Of a stretch of 64,000 nt of DNA, positions 1-9,275 are shown in pieces; within the stretch, counting starts at the first letter, position 1; every line of letters starts with the position of its first letter. Under the pieces are notes generated by a model. That model was not told the DNA's origin. It worked only from the letters and a program-made list of their open reading frames with translations, and did no database searches. This DNA is from Rhizobium gallicum bv. gallicum R602sp (GTDB taxonomy: Bacteria; Pseudomonadota; Alphaproteobacteria; Rhizobiales; Rhizobiaceae): assembly GCF_000816845.1 (NCBI RefSeq), contig NZ_CP006880.1, forward strand, positions 620,001-684,000. Reading direction: 5' to 3'. The position numbers were made by a program, and so were the translations under genes.

Positions 1-1325
1 CCGCAACGGCCCACGGGGATGGCATCTACCTGCTCGACCACGAGCGGATACCTTTGGGCCGGGCCATCCTGTCCCTGGACAGCCGGGCCGGTGCCGTCAT
101 CGATCGGTGGATGGAAAACAATGTCGCCGACCAAGCCATCGAGCTCACGGGTCAGATCCCCCATGTCTCCGCACCATCGACACTGCTTGCCTGGATCCGC
201 GACATGGAACCCGAGCGGTTCAAACGCATTGGTCATTTTCTGAGCTGCAAGGACTGGCTGCGGTTTTGCCTGACAGGCATCGTCGGTACGGATCGCACGG
301 AGGCAAGTACCTCCTTTACCGATGTGAAGACACAGGAATACAGCCAGGAGGCCCTGAGGCTCTTTGGGTTGCAGAAACTTGTCCATGCTCTGCCGCCGGC
401 CGCGCGTTCTGATCAAATCATCGGGCGCGTGACACGTGAGGCGGCGCACCTGACCGGTCTTGCCGAGGGAACGCCGGTCGTGGCCGGGCTGCATGACGTC
501 ACGGCCTCCGCGCTCGGGGCAGGCGGCTATGCCAAGGGCGTCGTCGCCGTCATTGCCGGTACCTATTCGATCAATGAGACGCTATCGTCGGAACCGCGGG
601 TCGACCGGCGTTGGTTCTGCCGCAACGGCATCGCGCCCGGCATCTGGAACAACATGTCGATCTCGCCGGCATCGACCGCGAATTACGACTGGTTTCTCGA
701 CAAGCTATGCGCCGGCGAGCGGACGAAGGGCGAGGTGCAAGGCAGCTCCATTCACGCGTTGCTCGCGCCGGAAATCGATGCGGCTTTCGATCGGCCATCG
801 ACGGCGCTCTTCCATCCCTATCTGTTCGGTTCGCCCTATGGTGCTTCGGCAAGTGCCGGCTTCTTCGGACTTGGCGGCTGGCACGATCGAGGCGACATGC
901 TGCGGGCCGTGCTTGAGGGTATCGCTTTCAATCATCGCATCCATGTCGATGCACTTGGCGACGGCTTTGAATTTGAAGAGGCAAGGCTTGCCGGGGGTGT
1001 CTCGCGCAACCCGCTGGTCGTTCAGATGTTCGCCGACGTGCTCGGCATACCGGTGACCGTGACCGAAACGGATGAGGCCGCCGCCTGGGGTGCTGCTCTT
1101 TGCGCCGGATCGGGCGCCGGCGCTTATGCTAATCCGCAGAGCGATCCGCGCGACATCACCCGCATCGCGAAGACGTGCCAGCCGGATGCGGCACGCAGGG
1201 CGGACTACGACAAACGCTACCGGGTCTTCCGCCAGATCGCCGACGCAATGACGCCTCTTTGGCCGAAAATTGCAGGCCTTGCGCCGGAGCAATCGGTAAC
1301 CGACGAGGCAGAACCCCGGCACTGA
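1..1325 (+). CDS. FGGY-family carbohydrate kinase, 5' end outside window
   Basis: Predicted ATP-dependent kinase of the FGGY family, which phosphorylates a sugar, ketose or polyol in the cytoplasm. The frame is open to the left edge. The first visible residues (AHGDGIYLLD) match the stretch that follows the first beta-sheets in family members, so about 70-80 N-terminal residues lie upstream. The C-terminal ATPase half is intact, with a conserved HPYLFG block, LEGIAFNHR and a glycine-rich LAGGVSRNP motif. It most resembles the EryA/LyxK branch (erythritol or L-xylulose kinases) and has a paralogue at 27498-29027. The GlpD-like gene follows after 28 bases, so the two are probably co-transcribed. 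The substrate is unknown; erythritol, threitol or a ketose are all possible. Confidence 0.9.
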   Translation, partial: ATAHGDGIYLLDHERIPLGRAILSLDSRAGAVIDRWMENNVADQAIELTGQIPHVSAPSTLLAWIRDMEPERFKRIGHFLSCKDWLRFCLTGIVGTDRTEASTSFTDVKTQEYSQEALRLFGLQKLVHALPPAARSDQIIGRVTREAAHLTGLAEGTPVVAGLHDVTASALGAGGYAKGVVAVIAGTYSINETLSSEPRVDRRWFCRNGIAPGIWNNMSISPASTANYDWFLDKLCAGERTKGEVQGSSIHALLAPEIDAAFDRPSTALFHPYLFGSPYGASASAGFFGLGGWHDRGDMLRAVLEGIAFNHRIHVDALGDGFEFEEARLAGGVSRNPLVVQMFADVLGIPVTVTETDEAAAWGAALCAGSGAGAYANPQSDPRDITRIAKTCQPDAARRADYDKRYRVFRQIADAMTPLWPKIAGLAPEQSVTDEAEPRH

Positions 1326-1353
1326 TGTGTGGGTGATTTAGGACGACAAGATC

Positions 1354-3075
1354 ATGACTCCCGACATGCAGCAACGATTCTCTAACCTTGGAGAGGGCGA
1401 CATCGACGTTCTGATCATCGGAGCGGGCATCAATGGTGCCGGACTGTTTCGCGACCTTTCGGTCCAAGGCGTCAATTGCGTGATCGTCGACAAGGCCGAT
1501 TTCGGCTCCGGGACGAGTGCTGCGCCATCGCGTCTTATTCACGGCGGCCTGAAATATCTGGAGACGGGCGAGTTCGGTTTGGTCGCCCAGTCGACGTTGG
1601 AGCGCAATTTGCTGCTGAAGAACGCTCCGCATTACGTCGAGCCATTGCCTACTTTCATACCGGTGTTTTCCTGGACACGGGGTATTTGGGCAGCGCTGCG
1701 CACGCTGCTTGGCTCCAAGACTGCGCCACGCAGCCGGGGGGCCGTTCTCATCAAGATCGGGCTTAGGCTCTACGATTTCTTTGGATCACGCGACCAGGTC
1801 ATGCCGCGCCATCGGTTGATCCTGAAAAAGAAGGCGCGCAAGGAAATGCCGCACCTCACCCCGGCAATCGTTGCCGGCGGAATTTATTACGACGCCAAGA
1901 TCAGCAGGCCTGAGCGGCTCGTCTACGAACTCGTCATGGACGGGCTCGAGGCAAATGCGAAGAGCCTTGCCGCCAATTTCGCGACGCTTGCGGCAGTCTC
2001 CGGCGGGCGGCTGACATTCAGGCAACCGGACGACGACGAATTTGCTGTGTCTCCCAAACTGGTGGTGAACGCCGCCGGTCCCTGGATCGATCACGTCAAT
2101 GGGGCGCTCGGCGCTCCCTCTCGGATGATCGGCGGAACGAAGGGTTCCCACATTCTGCTGGATCACCCTGAGCTTGTTCGCAGCCTGAACGGCCACATGA
2201 TCTATTTCGAGGCCGACGATGGGCGCATCTGCCTCGTCTACAACTATCTCGGGATGGCGCTCATCGGTTCCACTGATATCCCTGCCGACGACCCGGATAA
2301 TGTCCGCTGCGAGGAACCGGAAACCGAGTATTTCCTCGATAGCATCCGCTCGCTGCTACCGACGCTTCGCTTCGATCGTGATCAGATCGTCTACAGTTAT
2401 AGCGGCATCCGTCCGCTGCCGGCCTCCGACGCGACCACCCCGGGGCTGATCAGTCGCGATCATTCCGCACCGGTGAAGGAGCCGGAAGAAGGCAGGCCGT
2501 TTCCGATCATCTCGCTGGTCGGCGGAAAGTGGACTACTTTCCGCGGTTTTGCCGAGGAAGTTGCCGATTCCGTTCTCGCGCGCCTGCAGCATGTTCGCAA
2601 GAAGTCGACCCGCTACCTGCCGATCGGTGGCGGGAAGGCCTTCCCAATGGAAGTGCGGCAACGAAGCGTCTGGATCAAGGAAATTGCGGCGCGGACCGAC
2701 GCGCCGGTCGAGCGCGTGGACGAACTGCTTGGCCGCTACGGAACGACGGCTGCGGCCGTGCTCTCTTTCTCGTCGGCATATTCCGATGACCAGCGGCTGA
2801 CGGGCGCGGGGCACTACAGTTTCAAGGAAGTCGACTGGATTGCTCGAAACGAACTCGTCGTACATCTCTCCGATATAGTCCTTCGGCGCACGACGCTTGC
2901 TATTGAAGGCCGCTTGAAGCTCGAAGGCTTGCGGGAAATCGCCGGTGTCGCCGGGGCTGCGCTCGGCTGGAACGACGAACGCATTGCAGGCGAGATCGAG
3001 GACGTCGTCAACCAGCTTGATAAATTCCATGGCCAGACGCTCGCAAGCAGGGTGCCTGCCTGCCGCCGGGCCTAA
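1354..3075 (+). CDS. GlpD/EryB-like FAD-dependent dehydrogenase
   Basis: A 573-residue FAD flavoprotein of the glycerol-3-phosphate dehydrogenase family, which normally oxidises a polyol phosphate at the membrane and passes electrons to quinone. A dinucleotide-binding glycine motif (IIGAGINGAG) lies near residues 21-30, followed by the family signature SRLIHGGLKYLE. The C-terminal helical domain is present (LRRTTLAIEG). It follows the FGGY kinase directly, the EryA-EryB arrangement used for erythritol, so the substrate may be a tetritol or pentitol phosphate rather than glycerol 3-phosphate. A close paralogue is at 24901-26652. The ATG at 1354 gives a usual-length N terminus ahead of the FAD motif. 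Family assignment is firm; substrate is inferred. Confidence 0.9.
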   Translation: MTPDMQQRFSNLGEGDIDVLIIGAGINGAGLFRDLSVQGVNCVIVDKADFGSGTSAAPSRLIHGGLKYLETGEFGLVAQSTLERNLLLKNAPHYVEPLPTFIPVFSWTRGIWAALRTLLGSKTAPRSRGAVLIKIGLRLYDFFGSRDQVMPRHRLILKKKARKEMPHLTPAIVAGGIYYDAKISRPERLVYELVMDGLEANAKSLAANFATLAAVSGGRLTFRQPDDDEFAVSPKLVVNAAGPWIDHVNGALGAPSRMIGGTKGSHILLDHPELVRSLNGHMIYFEADDGRICLVYNYLGMALIGSTDIPADDPDNVRCEEPETEYFLDSIRSLLPTLRFDRDQIVYSYSGIRPLPASDATTPGLISRDHSAPVKEPEEGRPFPIISLVGGKWTTFRGFAEEVADSVLARLQHVRKKSTRYLPIGGGKAFPMEVRQRSVWIKEIAARTDAPVERVDELLGRYGTTAAAVLSFSSAYSDDQRLTGAGHYSFKEVDWIARNELVVHLSDIVLRRTTLAIEGRLKLEGLREIAGVAGAALGWNDERIAGEIEDVVNQLDKFHGQTLASRVPACRRA

Positions 3076-3111
3076 GCAGGCACAGCGCCCCGCGTCAGCA
3101 TAGGCTGCAGC

Positions 3112-4176
3112 TCAAGAGAAGATCGGATCGAGCGAACCGGATTTGTAGCGCTTGGCCATGTCCGACACAGGCAGCGGCGTAATCCGGCTTGCCATCCCGG
3201 CGGTGCCGAACTGTTCGAAGCGCTCCTTGCAGAGCTTGCTGAGCGCAGCCATCGCCGGCTTAAGATATTTGCGCGGGTCGAATTCGCTCGGATCTTCCTG
3301 CAGCACTCGGCGGATCTGGCCGGTCATCGCCATCCTGCCGTCGGTATCGATGTTCACCTTGCGCACGCCGTTCTTGATGCCGCGCTGGATTTCTTCGACC
3401 GGCACGCCCCATGTCGGCTTCATCTGGCCGCCGTACTTGTTGATGATCTCCTGCAGCTCGATCGGGACTGACGACGAGCCGTGCATGACGAGGTGCGTAT
3501 TCGGCAGTTTCCGGTGGATCTCTTCGATGACGCTCATCGCCAGTACCGATCCATCCGGCTGGCGGGTGAATTTGTAGGCACCATGCGACGTCCCCATGGC
3601 GATCGCCAGCGCATCGACCTTGGTTTCGCGCACGAACTTTACGGCCTCGTCGGGGTTTGTCAGCAGCTGGTCATGCGACAGCTTGCCTTCGGCGCCGTGG
3701 CCGTCCTCGGCCTCGCCCATGCCGGTTTCCAGCGAGCCGAGAACGCCGAGTTCGCCCTCGACCGAGATGCCGCCGAAATGCGCCATGTCCGTCACCATCT
3801 TGGTGACGCTGACATTGTAGGCCCAGTCAGCCGGTGTCTTGGCATCCGCCTCCAGCGAACCGTCCATCATCACCGAAGTGAAGCCCGCTTGGATCGCCGT
3901 CATGCAGCTCGACGGATCGTTGCCGTGGTCGAGATGAACGCAGACTGGAATATGTGGATAGATCTCGACGACGGCATCCATCATGTGCTTCAGCATGATG
4001 TCGTGGGCGTAGGCGCGCGCTCCGCGCGACGCCTGCATGATAACCGGTGCATGAGAGGCGTCCGCGGCCTCCATGATGGCGAGTGCCTGCTCCATGTTGT
4101 TGATATTGAAGGCGGGAACGCCGTAGCCTTCCTCCGCAGCGTGATCGAGCAGCTGCCTCAGCGTGATGCGTGCCAT
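3112..4176 (-). CDS. fba: Class II fructose-bisphosphate aldolase
   Basis: Zinc-dependent aldolase that reversibly cleaves fructose 1,6-bisphosphate (or a related ketose bisphosphate) into two trioses. The 354 residues match the usual length of the alphaproteobacterial FbaA/CbbA type. Visible motifs are AFNINNMEQ near the N terminus, the metal-site HLDHGND, the catalytic GELGVLGS segment, MGTSHGAYK and HGSSS. The frame is open for a further 125 codons upstream, but the ATG at 4176 is chosen because it is preceded by GGGGAAA and begins at the conserved MARITLRQL. It converges on the GlpD-like gene with 36 bases between stops. It may serve the neighbouring sugar module or the Calvin/gluconeogenic pathway; the sequence does not decide. 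Confidence 0.9.
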   Translation of the reverse strand: MARITLRQLLDHAAEEGYGVPAFNINNMEQALAIMEAADASHAPVIMQASRGARAYAHDIMLKHMMDAVVEIYPHIPVCVHLDHGNDPSSCMTAIQAGFTSVMMDGSLEADAKTPADWAYNVSVTKMVTDMAHFGGISVEGELGVLGSLETGMGEAEDGHGAEGKLSHDQLLTNPDEAVKFVRETKVDALAIAMGTSHGAYKFTRQPDGSVLAMSVIEEIHRKLPNTHLVMHGSSSVPIELQEIINKYGGQMKPTWGVPVEEIQRGIKNGVRKVNIDTDGRMAMTGQIRRVLQEDPSEFDPRKYLKPAMAALSKLCKERFEQFGTAGMASRITPLPVSDMAKRYKSGSLDPIFS

Positions 4177-4315
4177 TGAAGATTTCCCCATATCGATGGT
4201 CGAACGGAACGCCGCCATCCTGTCGAAAGTAGAGCCCCGGCGCGCTGGCTGTTCGCGCGCCCATTTGTAAAGGGCAGAATGGCATAGGAGGAGGAATGTA
4301 ACAAGCCGCAATAAC

Positions 4316-4338
4316 AATATCACAAACAGTATGATATT
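4316..4338. promoter_or_regulatory. Candidate operator, inverted repeat between divergent genes
   Basis: Seven-base arms AATATCA and TGATATT are separated by nine bases, in the AT-rich part of the 373-base gap between the aldolase gene (leftward) and the PheC-like gene (rightward). The size and spacing suit a dimeric repressor or activator. No regulator gene adjoins it, so the binding protein is unknown. Apart from this repeat the gap shows no gene; long open frames across it are extensions of the flanking genes. Confidence 0.4.
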
Positions 4339-4549
4339 TGCGGGGAGCCAGCGACGCATGCGCTCCACCGATCGAACGGTGACCAGGAAGGCGGCAAAGC
4401 GGACTTTTCCGCCGCAACATCTCAATGAAACTGCAGCTGTTGGTCCCGCCAGCTCGTGGGGGCAGGGCGTGACAAACTTTGGCTGCGTCAGTAGTCTCGC
4501 GCGACCAGCCGGCGATCCCGCTGCAACAACCGACCTATTGAGAGGAACC

Positions 4550-5326
4550 ATGAAGCGAACCTATTTTGCGGCCACCTTGGTGGTGGCGTGGAGTCTGACA
4601 TCGGCGCTGACCGTCGCGGCGGACGACGCTCTTTCGGAAATCAAGAAGGCTGGCGTGATCAAGATCGGCACGACGGGCGACTACAAGCCCTTCAGCTACA
4701 AAGCTGCTGATGGCACCCTCACGGGTGCCGACATCGCCATGGCCAAGGATCTTGCTGCCGATCTCGGTGTCAAGGCGGACTTCGTTACCACAACCTGGAA
4801 AACAATGCTGGACGATTTCAAGGCCGGCAAGTTCGACATCGCACTCGGCGGCATTACCGTAAACGCAGCCCGTGACGAAGTGGGCGATTTCTCGGTGCCC
4901 AATGTGACCGACGGCAAGCGACCGATTGCGCGCTGCGAGGATAAGGAAAAATATACCACGCTTGATGCAATCGACCGACCCTCCGTGCGGGTAATCGTCA
5001 ATCCGGGCGGGACCAACGACAAGTTCGCCCACGAACATTTCGACGAGGCGTCCATCCAGGTCTTTCCCGACAACAAGACAATTTTTGACCAGATTGCGTC
5101 GGGCAGGGCCGACGTGATGGTCACGGACGGCGTGGAGGTGGACCTGCAGTCCAAGCTGCATGCCAGTGTCCTGTGCCCGGTCGCCGTCAAAGAGCCGTTC
5201 ACGCATTTCCAGAATGCTTATCTGCTGCGCGAAGATCCCGCCTTAAAGGCGGCGGTGGACGCTTTCATGCGCAAGCAACTGGAAAGCGGTGGATGGAAAG
5301 AGAAACTCGACGCGGCAATGCAGTAA
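4550..5326 (+). CDS. Periplasmic cyclohexadienyl-dehydratase-like (PheC) / family 3 solute-binding protein
   Basis: A 258-residue exported protein of the family 3 periplasmic-binding fold. The first 24 residues form a signal peptide ending at AVAA. The mature part has [23 protein letters not shown] and [11 protein letters not shown], the block pattern of PheC, the periplasmic cyclohexadienyl (arogenate/prephenate) dehydratase. PheC evolved from amino-acid binding proteins, so either catalysis or ligand binding is possible. The ATG at 4550 is preceded by GAGAGGAACC and starts the signal peptide; the upstream open frame is not used. Its 3' end converges on the Lrp gene. It is not in the same unit as the ABC transporter to the right, which has its own binding protein. 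Family is firm, function open. Confidence 0.8.
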   Translation: MKRTYFAATLVVAWSLTSALTVAADDALSEIKKAGVIKIGTTGDYKPFSYKAADGTLTGADIAMAKDLAADLGVKADFVTTTWKTMLDDFKAGKFDIALGGITVNAARDEVGDFSVPNVTDGKRPIARCEDKEKYTTLDAIDRPSVRVIVNPGGTNDKFAHEHFDEASIQVFPDNKTIFDQIASGRADVMVTDGVEVDLQSKLHASVLCPVAVKEPFTHFQNAYLLREDPALKAAVDAFMRKQLESGGWKEKLDAAMQ

Positions 5327-5365
5327 GGAATCTCTGCTGCGTAATAGCGGACGTATTCTCCGCCC

Positions 5366-5851
5366 TCATCTGCTGGGATCGTCGTAAGCACTCAGCGGAA
5401 CCAATAGGCCTAACTTGACGTCCCTCAGCACTACATTCGTGTGCATGCGCCGGATCTGCGGGTTTTCTTTCATGATCAGGGCCGCGATGTCGTCATAATG
5501 CTCGACGTCGCGGGCCGTGATAATGGTAATCAAATCCACCGCTCCGGTAACGTAGTAAACTTGCTGGATGTGATCCTGCTTTTCCGCCCAAAGGCGGAAC
5601 TTCGCTAGCGCATCGTAGTTGTCACGCTCGATCTCCAATCCGGCGATGAACACCATCGGTGTGCCCGTCGCCTTGCGATCGACGACGGCTACTTCTGCCT
5701 TGATGATGCCGTCCTCGCGCAGGCGTTTCAGCCGCCTCTGCACCGCCGAGGTCGAAAGCCCGACCTTTTCGGCGATGGTTTCCGCCGTCAGCTGACAATT
5801 GCGCTGAATGATGTCGAGTATGTCGCGATCAAAGCCATCCAATCTTTCCAT
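5366..5851 (-). CDS. Lrp/AsnC-family transcriptional regulator
   Basis: A 161-residue DNA-binding regulator. The N-terminal winged helix (FDRDILDIIQRN, then VGLSTSAVQRRLKRL) is followed by the RAM/AsnC effector domain with YVTGAVDLITII and the closing NVVLRDVKLG. Lrp-family proteins form octamers that sense amino acids and often control a neighbouring transport or catabolic gene. It is divergent from the amino-acid ABC transporter at 6024-9077, which is its likely target. The ATG at 5851 lies after a very strong GGAGGAGG site; the longer open frame (to 5893) is not needed. Confidence 0.9.
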   Translation of the reverse strand: MERLDGFDRDILDIIQRNCQLTAETIAEKVGLSTSAVQRRLKRLREDGIIKAEVAVVDRKATGTPMVFIAGLEIERDNYDALAKFRLWAEKQDHIQQVYYVTGAVDLITIITARDVEHYDDIAALIMKENPQIRRMHTNVVLRDVKLGLLVPLSAYDDPSR

Positions 5852-6023
5852 GCTGCTCCCTCCTCCTCCTACGGCGAAATCACCCGGCGACACCGGTGTA
5901 CTGTCATATTAAACGCATAAGAAACAGATTTCTGCATAATAAATGCAAAACAATCAGAATTTGCGCGCAAATACCGCAGCTATCCGCGATATTCTCCAAA
6001 CATTATTTGAACCGGTGCCGCGC
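5852..6023. promoter_or_regulatory. Divergent promoter region with Lrp-type inverted repeat
   Basis: This 172-base gap separates the Lrp gene from the ABC transporter. At 5920-5933 an AGAAA-CAGA-TTTCT inverted repeat sits in AT-rich DNA, similar in size to sites bound by Lrp/AsnC proteins. Autoregulation of the regulator and control of the transporter are inferred from the arrangement, not shown. Confidence 0.5.
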
Positions 6024-6806
6024 ATGACAAAACCGTCTATCCAGGCCCTTCGTGTGGATGATCTTCACAAGAGCTATGGCCCACATGAAGTCCTCAAGGG
6101 CATTTCGACAACGGCGCGTAAAGGCGACGTGATTTCGATCATCGGTTCGTCGGGCTCCGGGAAGAGTACATTTCTGCGCTGCATCAATTTGCTGGAGATC
6201 CCCGATCGGGGCCGCATTGTCGTGAACGGCGAGGAAATCGCTTTGAAACGCGCCCGCAGCGGGCAGATGCAGCCGGTGAACTGGCGGCAGATCGAGCGGT
6301 TGCGCACGGGCCTCGGCATGGTTTTCCAGACCTTCAACCTCTGGGCACATCGAACGGTTCTTGAGAACATCATCGAAGCACCAGTCCAGGTCATGGGATA
6401 TGCTCGCCGCGAGGCCATCGAGAAGGCGGACGCTCTCCTCAATAAGGTTGGGCTCTACGAAAAGCGCGACGCATACCCCGCCTTTCTTTCCGGCGGCCAG
6501 CAGCAACGGGCGGCCATTGCCCGGGCGCTTTGTGTCGATCCGGCCGTCATGCTGTTCGACGAGCCGACCTCGGCGCTCGATCCCGAGCTGGTCGGAGAGG
6601 TGCTCAAGGTGATCCGCGAGCTCGCGGAGGAGGGCCGCACAATGCTGATCGTCACCCATGAGATGCGCTTTGCCCGCGACGTCTCAAGCCACGTTCTCTT
6701 CCTGCATCAGGGCCTGATCGAGGAGGAGGGATCGCCTCGGCAGATCTTCGACGCCCCACTCAGTGCCCGTTGCCGAGAATTTACCGGCGTGCTCGCCCAT
6801 CATTGA
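6024..6806 (+). CDS. Polar amino-acid ABC transporter, ATP-binding protein
   Basis: A 260-residue ABC ATPase of the HisP/GlnQ type, which powers uptake of a polar amino acid or related compound. Walker A (GSSGSGKST) is at residues 41-49, a VFQTFNLW Q-loop follows, then the signature LSGGQQQRAAIARAL, Walker B MLFDEPTSALD and the switch histidine in VTHEM. The ATG at 6024 gives the usual HisP length, though its ribosome-binding site is weak; an upstream in-frame start at 5943 would add 27 unusual residues inside the promoter region. It is first in an operon with the binding protein and two permeases. Confidence 0.92.
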   Translation: MTKPSIQALRVDDLHKSYGPHEVLKGISTTARKGDVISIIGSSGSGKSTFLRCINLLEIPDRGRIVVNGEEIALKRARSGQMQPVNWRQIERLRTGLGMVFQTFNLWAHRTVLENIIEAPVQVMGYARREAIEKADALLNKVGLYEKRDAYPAFLSGGQQQRAAIARALCVDPAVMLFDEPTSALDPELVGEVLKVIRELAEEGRTMLIVTHEMRFARDVSSHVLFLHQGLIEEEGSPRQIFDAPLSARCREFTGVLAHH

Positions 6807-6850
6807 TCCGCTGCTTGGTCACAGATACCCCAAACAGGAGAAATCCACGA

Positions 6851-7624
6851 ATGAAACTGCTCCCCCTGCTGCTCGCCGGCGCCACGATTGCCATTTCTGC
6901 CATCACGGCTCAGGCTGAAGTCCGTTTTGGCGTCATGAACGAATCGTATCCTCCCTTTTTCGCCAAGGATGCCTCCGGTGAGTGGCAGGGCTGGGAAATC
7001 GACCTGATGAACGCCGTGTGCGAGCAGATGAAGGAGAAATGCTCAGTTGTCGAGGTCTCCTGGGATGGGCTCATTCCGGCGCTGCAGAGCAAGAAATTCG
7101 ACGTCATCTGGTCGTCGATGTCAAACACTGCAGAGCGATCGAAGGTCATTGACTTCACCGAGAAGTATTACAACACGCCGAGCACTTTGATCGGCCCAAA
7201 AGACCAGAAGCCCGGCGCGACGGCCGATGACGTGAAGGACAAAACTCTCGGCATTCAGGTCTCAACCATCCAATCGGAATACTATAAGAAGTATTTCGCC
7301 GATGTCGCTGACGAGAAGACCTATCAGACCCTGGACGAGGCATTCCAGGATCTTGCCGCCGGCCGCATCGACTATGTGTTCGGGGATTCGCTTGCCCTTG
7401 ATGCATTCCTGAAAAGTGACGCCGGCAAGGATTGCTGCGTCAAGATGGGTGACGTCGCCGACGACGAGGCGATTCTCGGAGCTGGCGTTTCCGGCGGCCT
7501 GCGAAAGGAAGATTCTAAGCTCAAGGCAAAGCTGAATGCTGCGATCGCCGCCGTGCGCGCCAGCGGCAAGTACGGTGAAATCACCAAGAAATATTTCGCC
7601 TTCGACATCTACGGTACGAACTGA
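6851..7624 (+). CDS. Polar amino-acid ABC transporter, periplasmic binding protein
   Basis: A 257-residue family 3 solute-binding protein. Residues 1-23 are a signal peptide cut after AQA. The mature protein shows PFFAKDASGEWQGWEIDLM, the usual ligand-clamp region, and SWDGLIPALQSKKFDVI, both typical of lysine/arginine/ornithine-type binding proteins. It lies 44 bases after the ATPase and follows CAGGAGAAATCC, a good ribosome-binding site. Its ligand cannot be assigned; the homocysteine methyltransferase at the end of the cluster makes S-methylmethionine or another sulphur amino acid worth testing. Confidence 0.88.
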   Translation: MKLLPLLLAGATIAISAITAQAEVRFGVMNESYPPFFAKDASGEWQGWEIDLMNAVCEQMKEKCSVVEVSWDGLIPALQSKKFDVIWSSMSNTAERSKVIDFTEKYYNTPSTLIGPKDQKPGATADDVKDKTLGIQVSTIQSEYYKKYFADVADEKTYQTLDEAFQDLAAGRIDYVFGDSLALDAFLKSDAGKDCCVKMGDVADDEAILGAGVSGGLRKEDSKLKAKLNAAIAAVRASGKYGEITKKYFAFDIYGTN

Positions 7625-7649
7625 CCTCGATCCCGGACCCGGCCGGACG

Positions 7650-8375
7650 ATGGCAACCGAACCACGAGGCATATTAGACCTGCTCTCCCCCTATCCGCCC
7701 GGATGGGGCGGAACCCTACTTGTCGGTGCCGCCTCCACGATCGCCATCTCCGCCGGCGCTTTCCTGATCGGCATTCTGCTCGGGACGGGAGGCGCGCTTG
7801 GCAAGCTTTCCGGCAACAGGCCGCTCGGCTTGCTGCTCAATGTCTATACGACGGCTATCCGTGCCATTCCGGAACTGATTTTGATCGTCGGGCTCTATTA
7901 TGCGGGAATGGACGGCCTCAACCGGCTTTTGGCCGGGCTCAATCTGCCTGCGATCGAAGTGAACGGCTTCGTCGTCGCCGTCGCAGTGCTCGGCTTCGTG
8001 CAGGGTGCCTATATGACGGAAGTGCTGCGCGGCGCGATCCTCGCCATCCCCGTTGGTCAGATCGACGCGGCGAAGGCCTTCGGCATGGGGCCGATGCTGC
8101 GTTTCCGCCGAGTCATCCTGCCGGCATTATTGCCAAACGCCCTTCCGGGCCTTGCCAATCTGTGGATGTCGGTCACCAAGGACAGCGCGCTCGTTGCCGT
8201 CGTCGGCTATCAGGAACTGGCGCTCGCCACTCGCCTGGCTGGCGCGAGCACCAAGCATTATTTCATCTTCTTCCTGGCATCTGCCCTTCTCTATCTCGCT
8301 CTCACGCTCGTTTCCAATATCGCCTTCAACCTGATCGAGCGCCATGTGCGGCGCGGACAGCCGAAGCCTGCCTAA
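7650..8375 (+). CDS. Polar amino-acid ABC transporter, permease (HisQ-like)
   Basis: A 241-residue inner-membrane permease with several hydrophobic segments and the inner-membrane EAA-type loop (LRGAILAIPVGQIDAAKAFG) that contacts the ATPase. The N terminus (MATEPRGILDLL) precedes the first membrane span. The ATG at 7650 is 25 bases past the binding-protein stop; the longer open frame overlaps that gene and is rejected. It pairs with the next permease as a heterodimer, as in HisQM systems. Confidence 0.9.
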   Translation: MATEPRGILDLLSPYPPGWGGTLLVGAASTIAISAGAFLIGILLGTGGALGKLSGNRPLGLLLNVYTTAIRAIPELILIVGLYYAGMDGLNRLLAGLNLPAIEVNGFVVAVAVLGFVQGAYMTEVLRGAILAIPVGQIDAAKAFGMGPMLRFRRVILPALLPNALPGLANLWMSVTKDSALVAVVGYQELALATRLAGASTKHYFIFFLASALLYLALTLVSNIAFNLIERHVRRGQPKPA

Positions 8376-8387
8376 GGAGCACACGGC

Positions 8388-9077
8388 ATGACCTTCTCGT
8401 GGATAGCCTCCTATTGGTCGCTTCTATTGGCGGGCGCCGCGCAGACGGTGCTGCTGCTGGTGATCTCGGTCGTCTTCGGATTCATCCTGGCGATCGGCCT
8501 CGCCTTCGCGCAGGTGAGCGGCGGCCCGGTGACGCAATATCTCGCTCGCGGCTACTGCACCTTCCTGCGCGGCACGCCGCTGCTAATCCAGCTCTGGCTT
8601 TTTTATTACGGCGTCGGTTCGCTGCTGCCAATGATCCCAGGCCTGCGCCAGAGCCTGTTCTGGCCCATCCTGCGTGAGGGCTTCTTCTTCGCAGCCGTGA
8701 GCTTTACGCTAAACTATGCCGCCTACGAGGCGGAAGTGCTGCGCGGCGCGCTGCTCGCAGTGCCCAAGGGCGAGTTGGAAGCGGGCCGAGCCTTCGGCAT
8801 GCGTCCTTTCACCCTGATCCGGCGCATATGGCTGCCCCGGGCCATTCGCATCGCATTGCCGACAATCGGCAGCGAAATCGTCATGCAGCTCAAAGCGACA
8901 CCGCTCGCATTTACCGTCACAGTGATGGATCTATACGCGGTGGCGAGCAAGGTGCGCCAGGACACGCTGCTCGTTTATGAGCCGCTGATCGTCGTTACTG
9001 TCTTCTATCTCATTCTCACGGCAATCATCGCTCGTGCCTTCCGCCTCCTCGAGGCGCAGGTGCCATCGCGACGCTAA
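8388..9077 (+). CDS. Polar amino-acid ABC transporter, permease (HisM-like)
   Basis: A 229-residue permease with multiple membrane spans and the EAA-type cytoplasmic loop LRGALLAVPKGELEAGRAFG. RGTPLLIQLWLFYYG is the conserved segment that follows the first spans in HisM-type subunits. It starts 12 bases after the partner permease, after AAGGAGCAC. Together with the upstream ATPase, binding protein and permease it completes a four-gene importer. Confidence 0.9.
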   Translation: MTFSWIASYWSLLLAGAAQTVLLLVISVVFGFILAIGLAFAQVSGGPVTQYLARGYCTFLRGTPLLIQLWLFYYGVGSLLPMIPGLRQSLFWPILREGFFFAAVSFTLNYAAYEAEVLRGALLAVPKGELEAGRAFGMRPFTLIRRIWLPRAIRIALPTIGSEIVMQLKATPLAFTVTVMDLYAVASKVRQDTLLVYEPLIVVTVFYLILTAIIARAFRLLEAQVPSRR

Positions 9078-9275
9078 CGCCAACGCGGAAATCGATCATG
9101 ATTCCACACCTTTGCGGACTTGTTTCGCCGTGCTGGCAGAAATGAGTGCTGGAAGGTCATCCGCCAGAGACGCTTCCGGTTGTCGATCGGCTCGAAACTG
9201 CGGACGACATCATCGCCAAATGCGGCCAGGCTTTGCGGCCGGCTTTAGATTTAATTCCCCTACGGAGACCTATCC

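Noticed and set aside
4177..4551. N-terminal extension of the aldolase gene by 125 codons
   Set aside because: The extension has no family similarity and spans the divergent promoter region; the ATG at 4176 has a good ribosome-binding site and the conserved N terminus.
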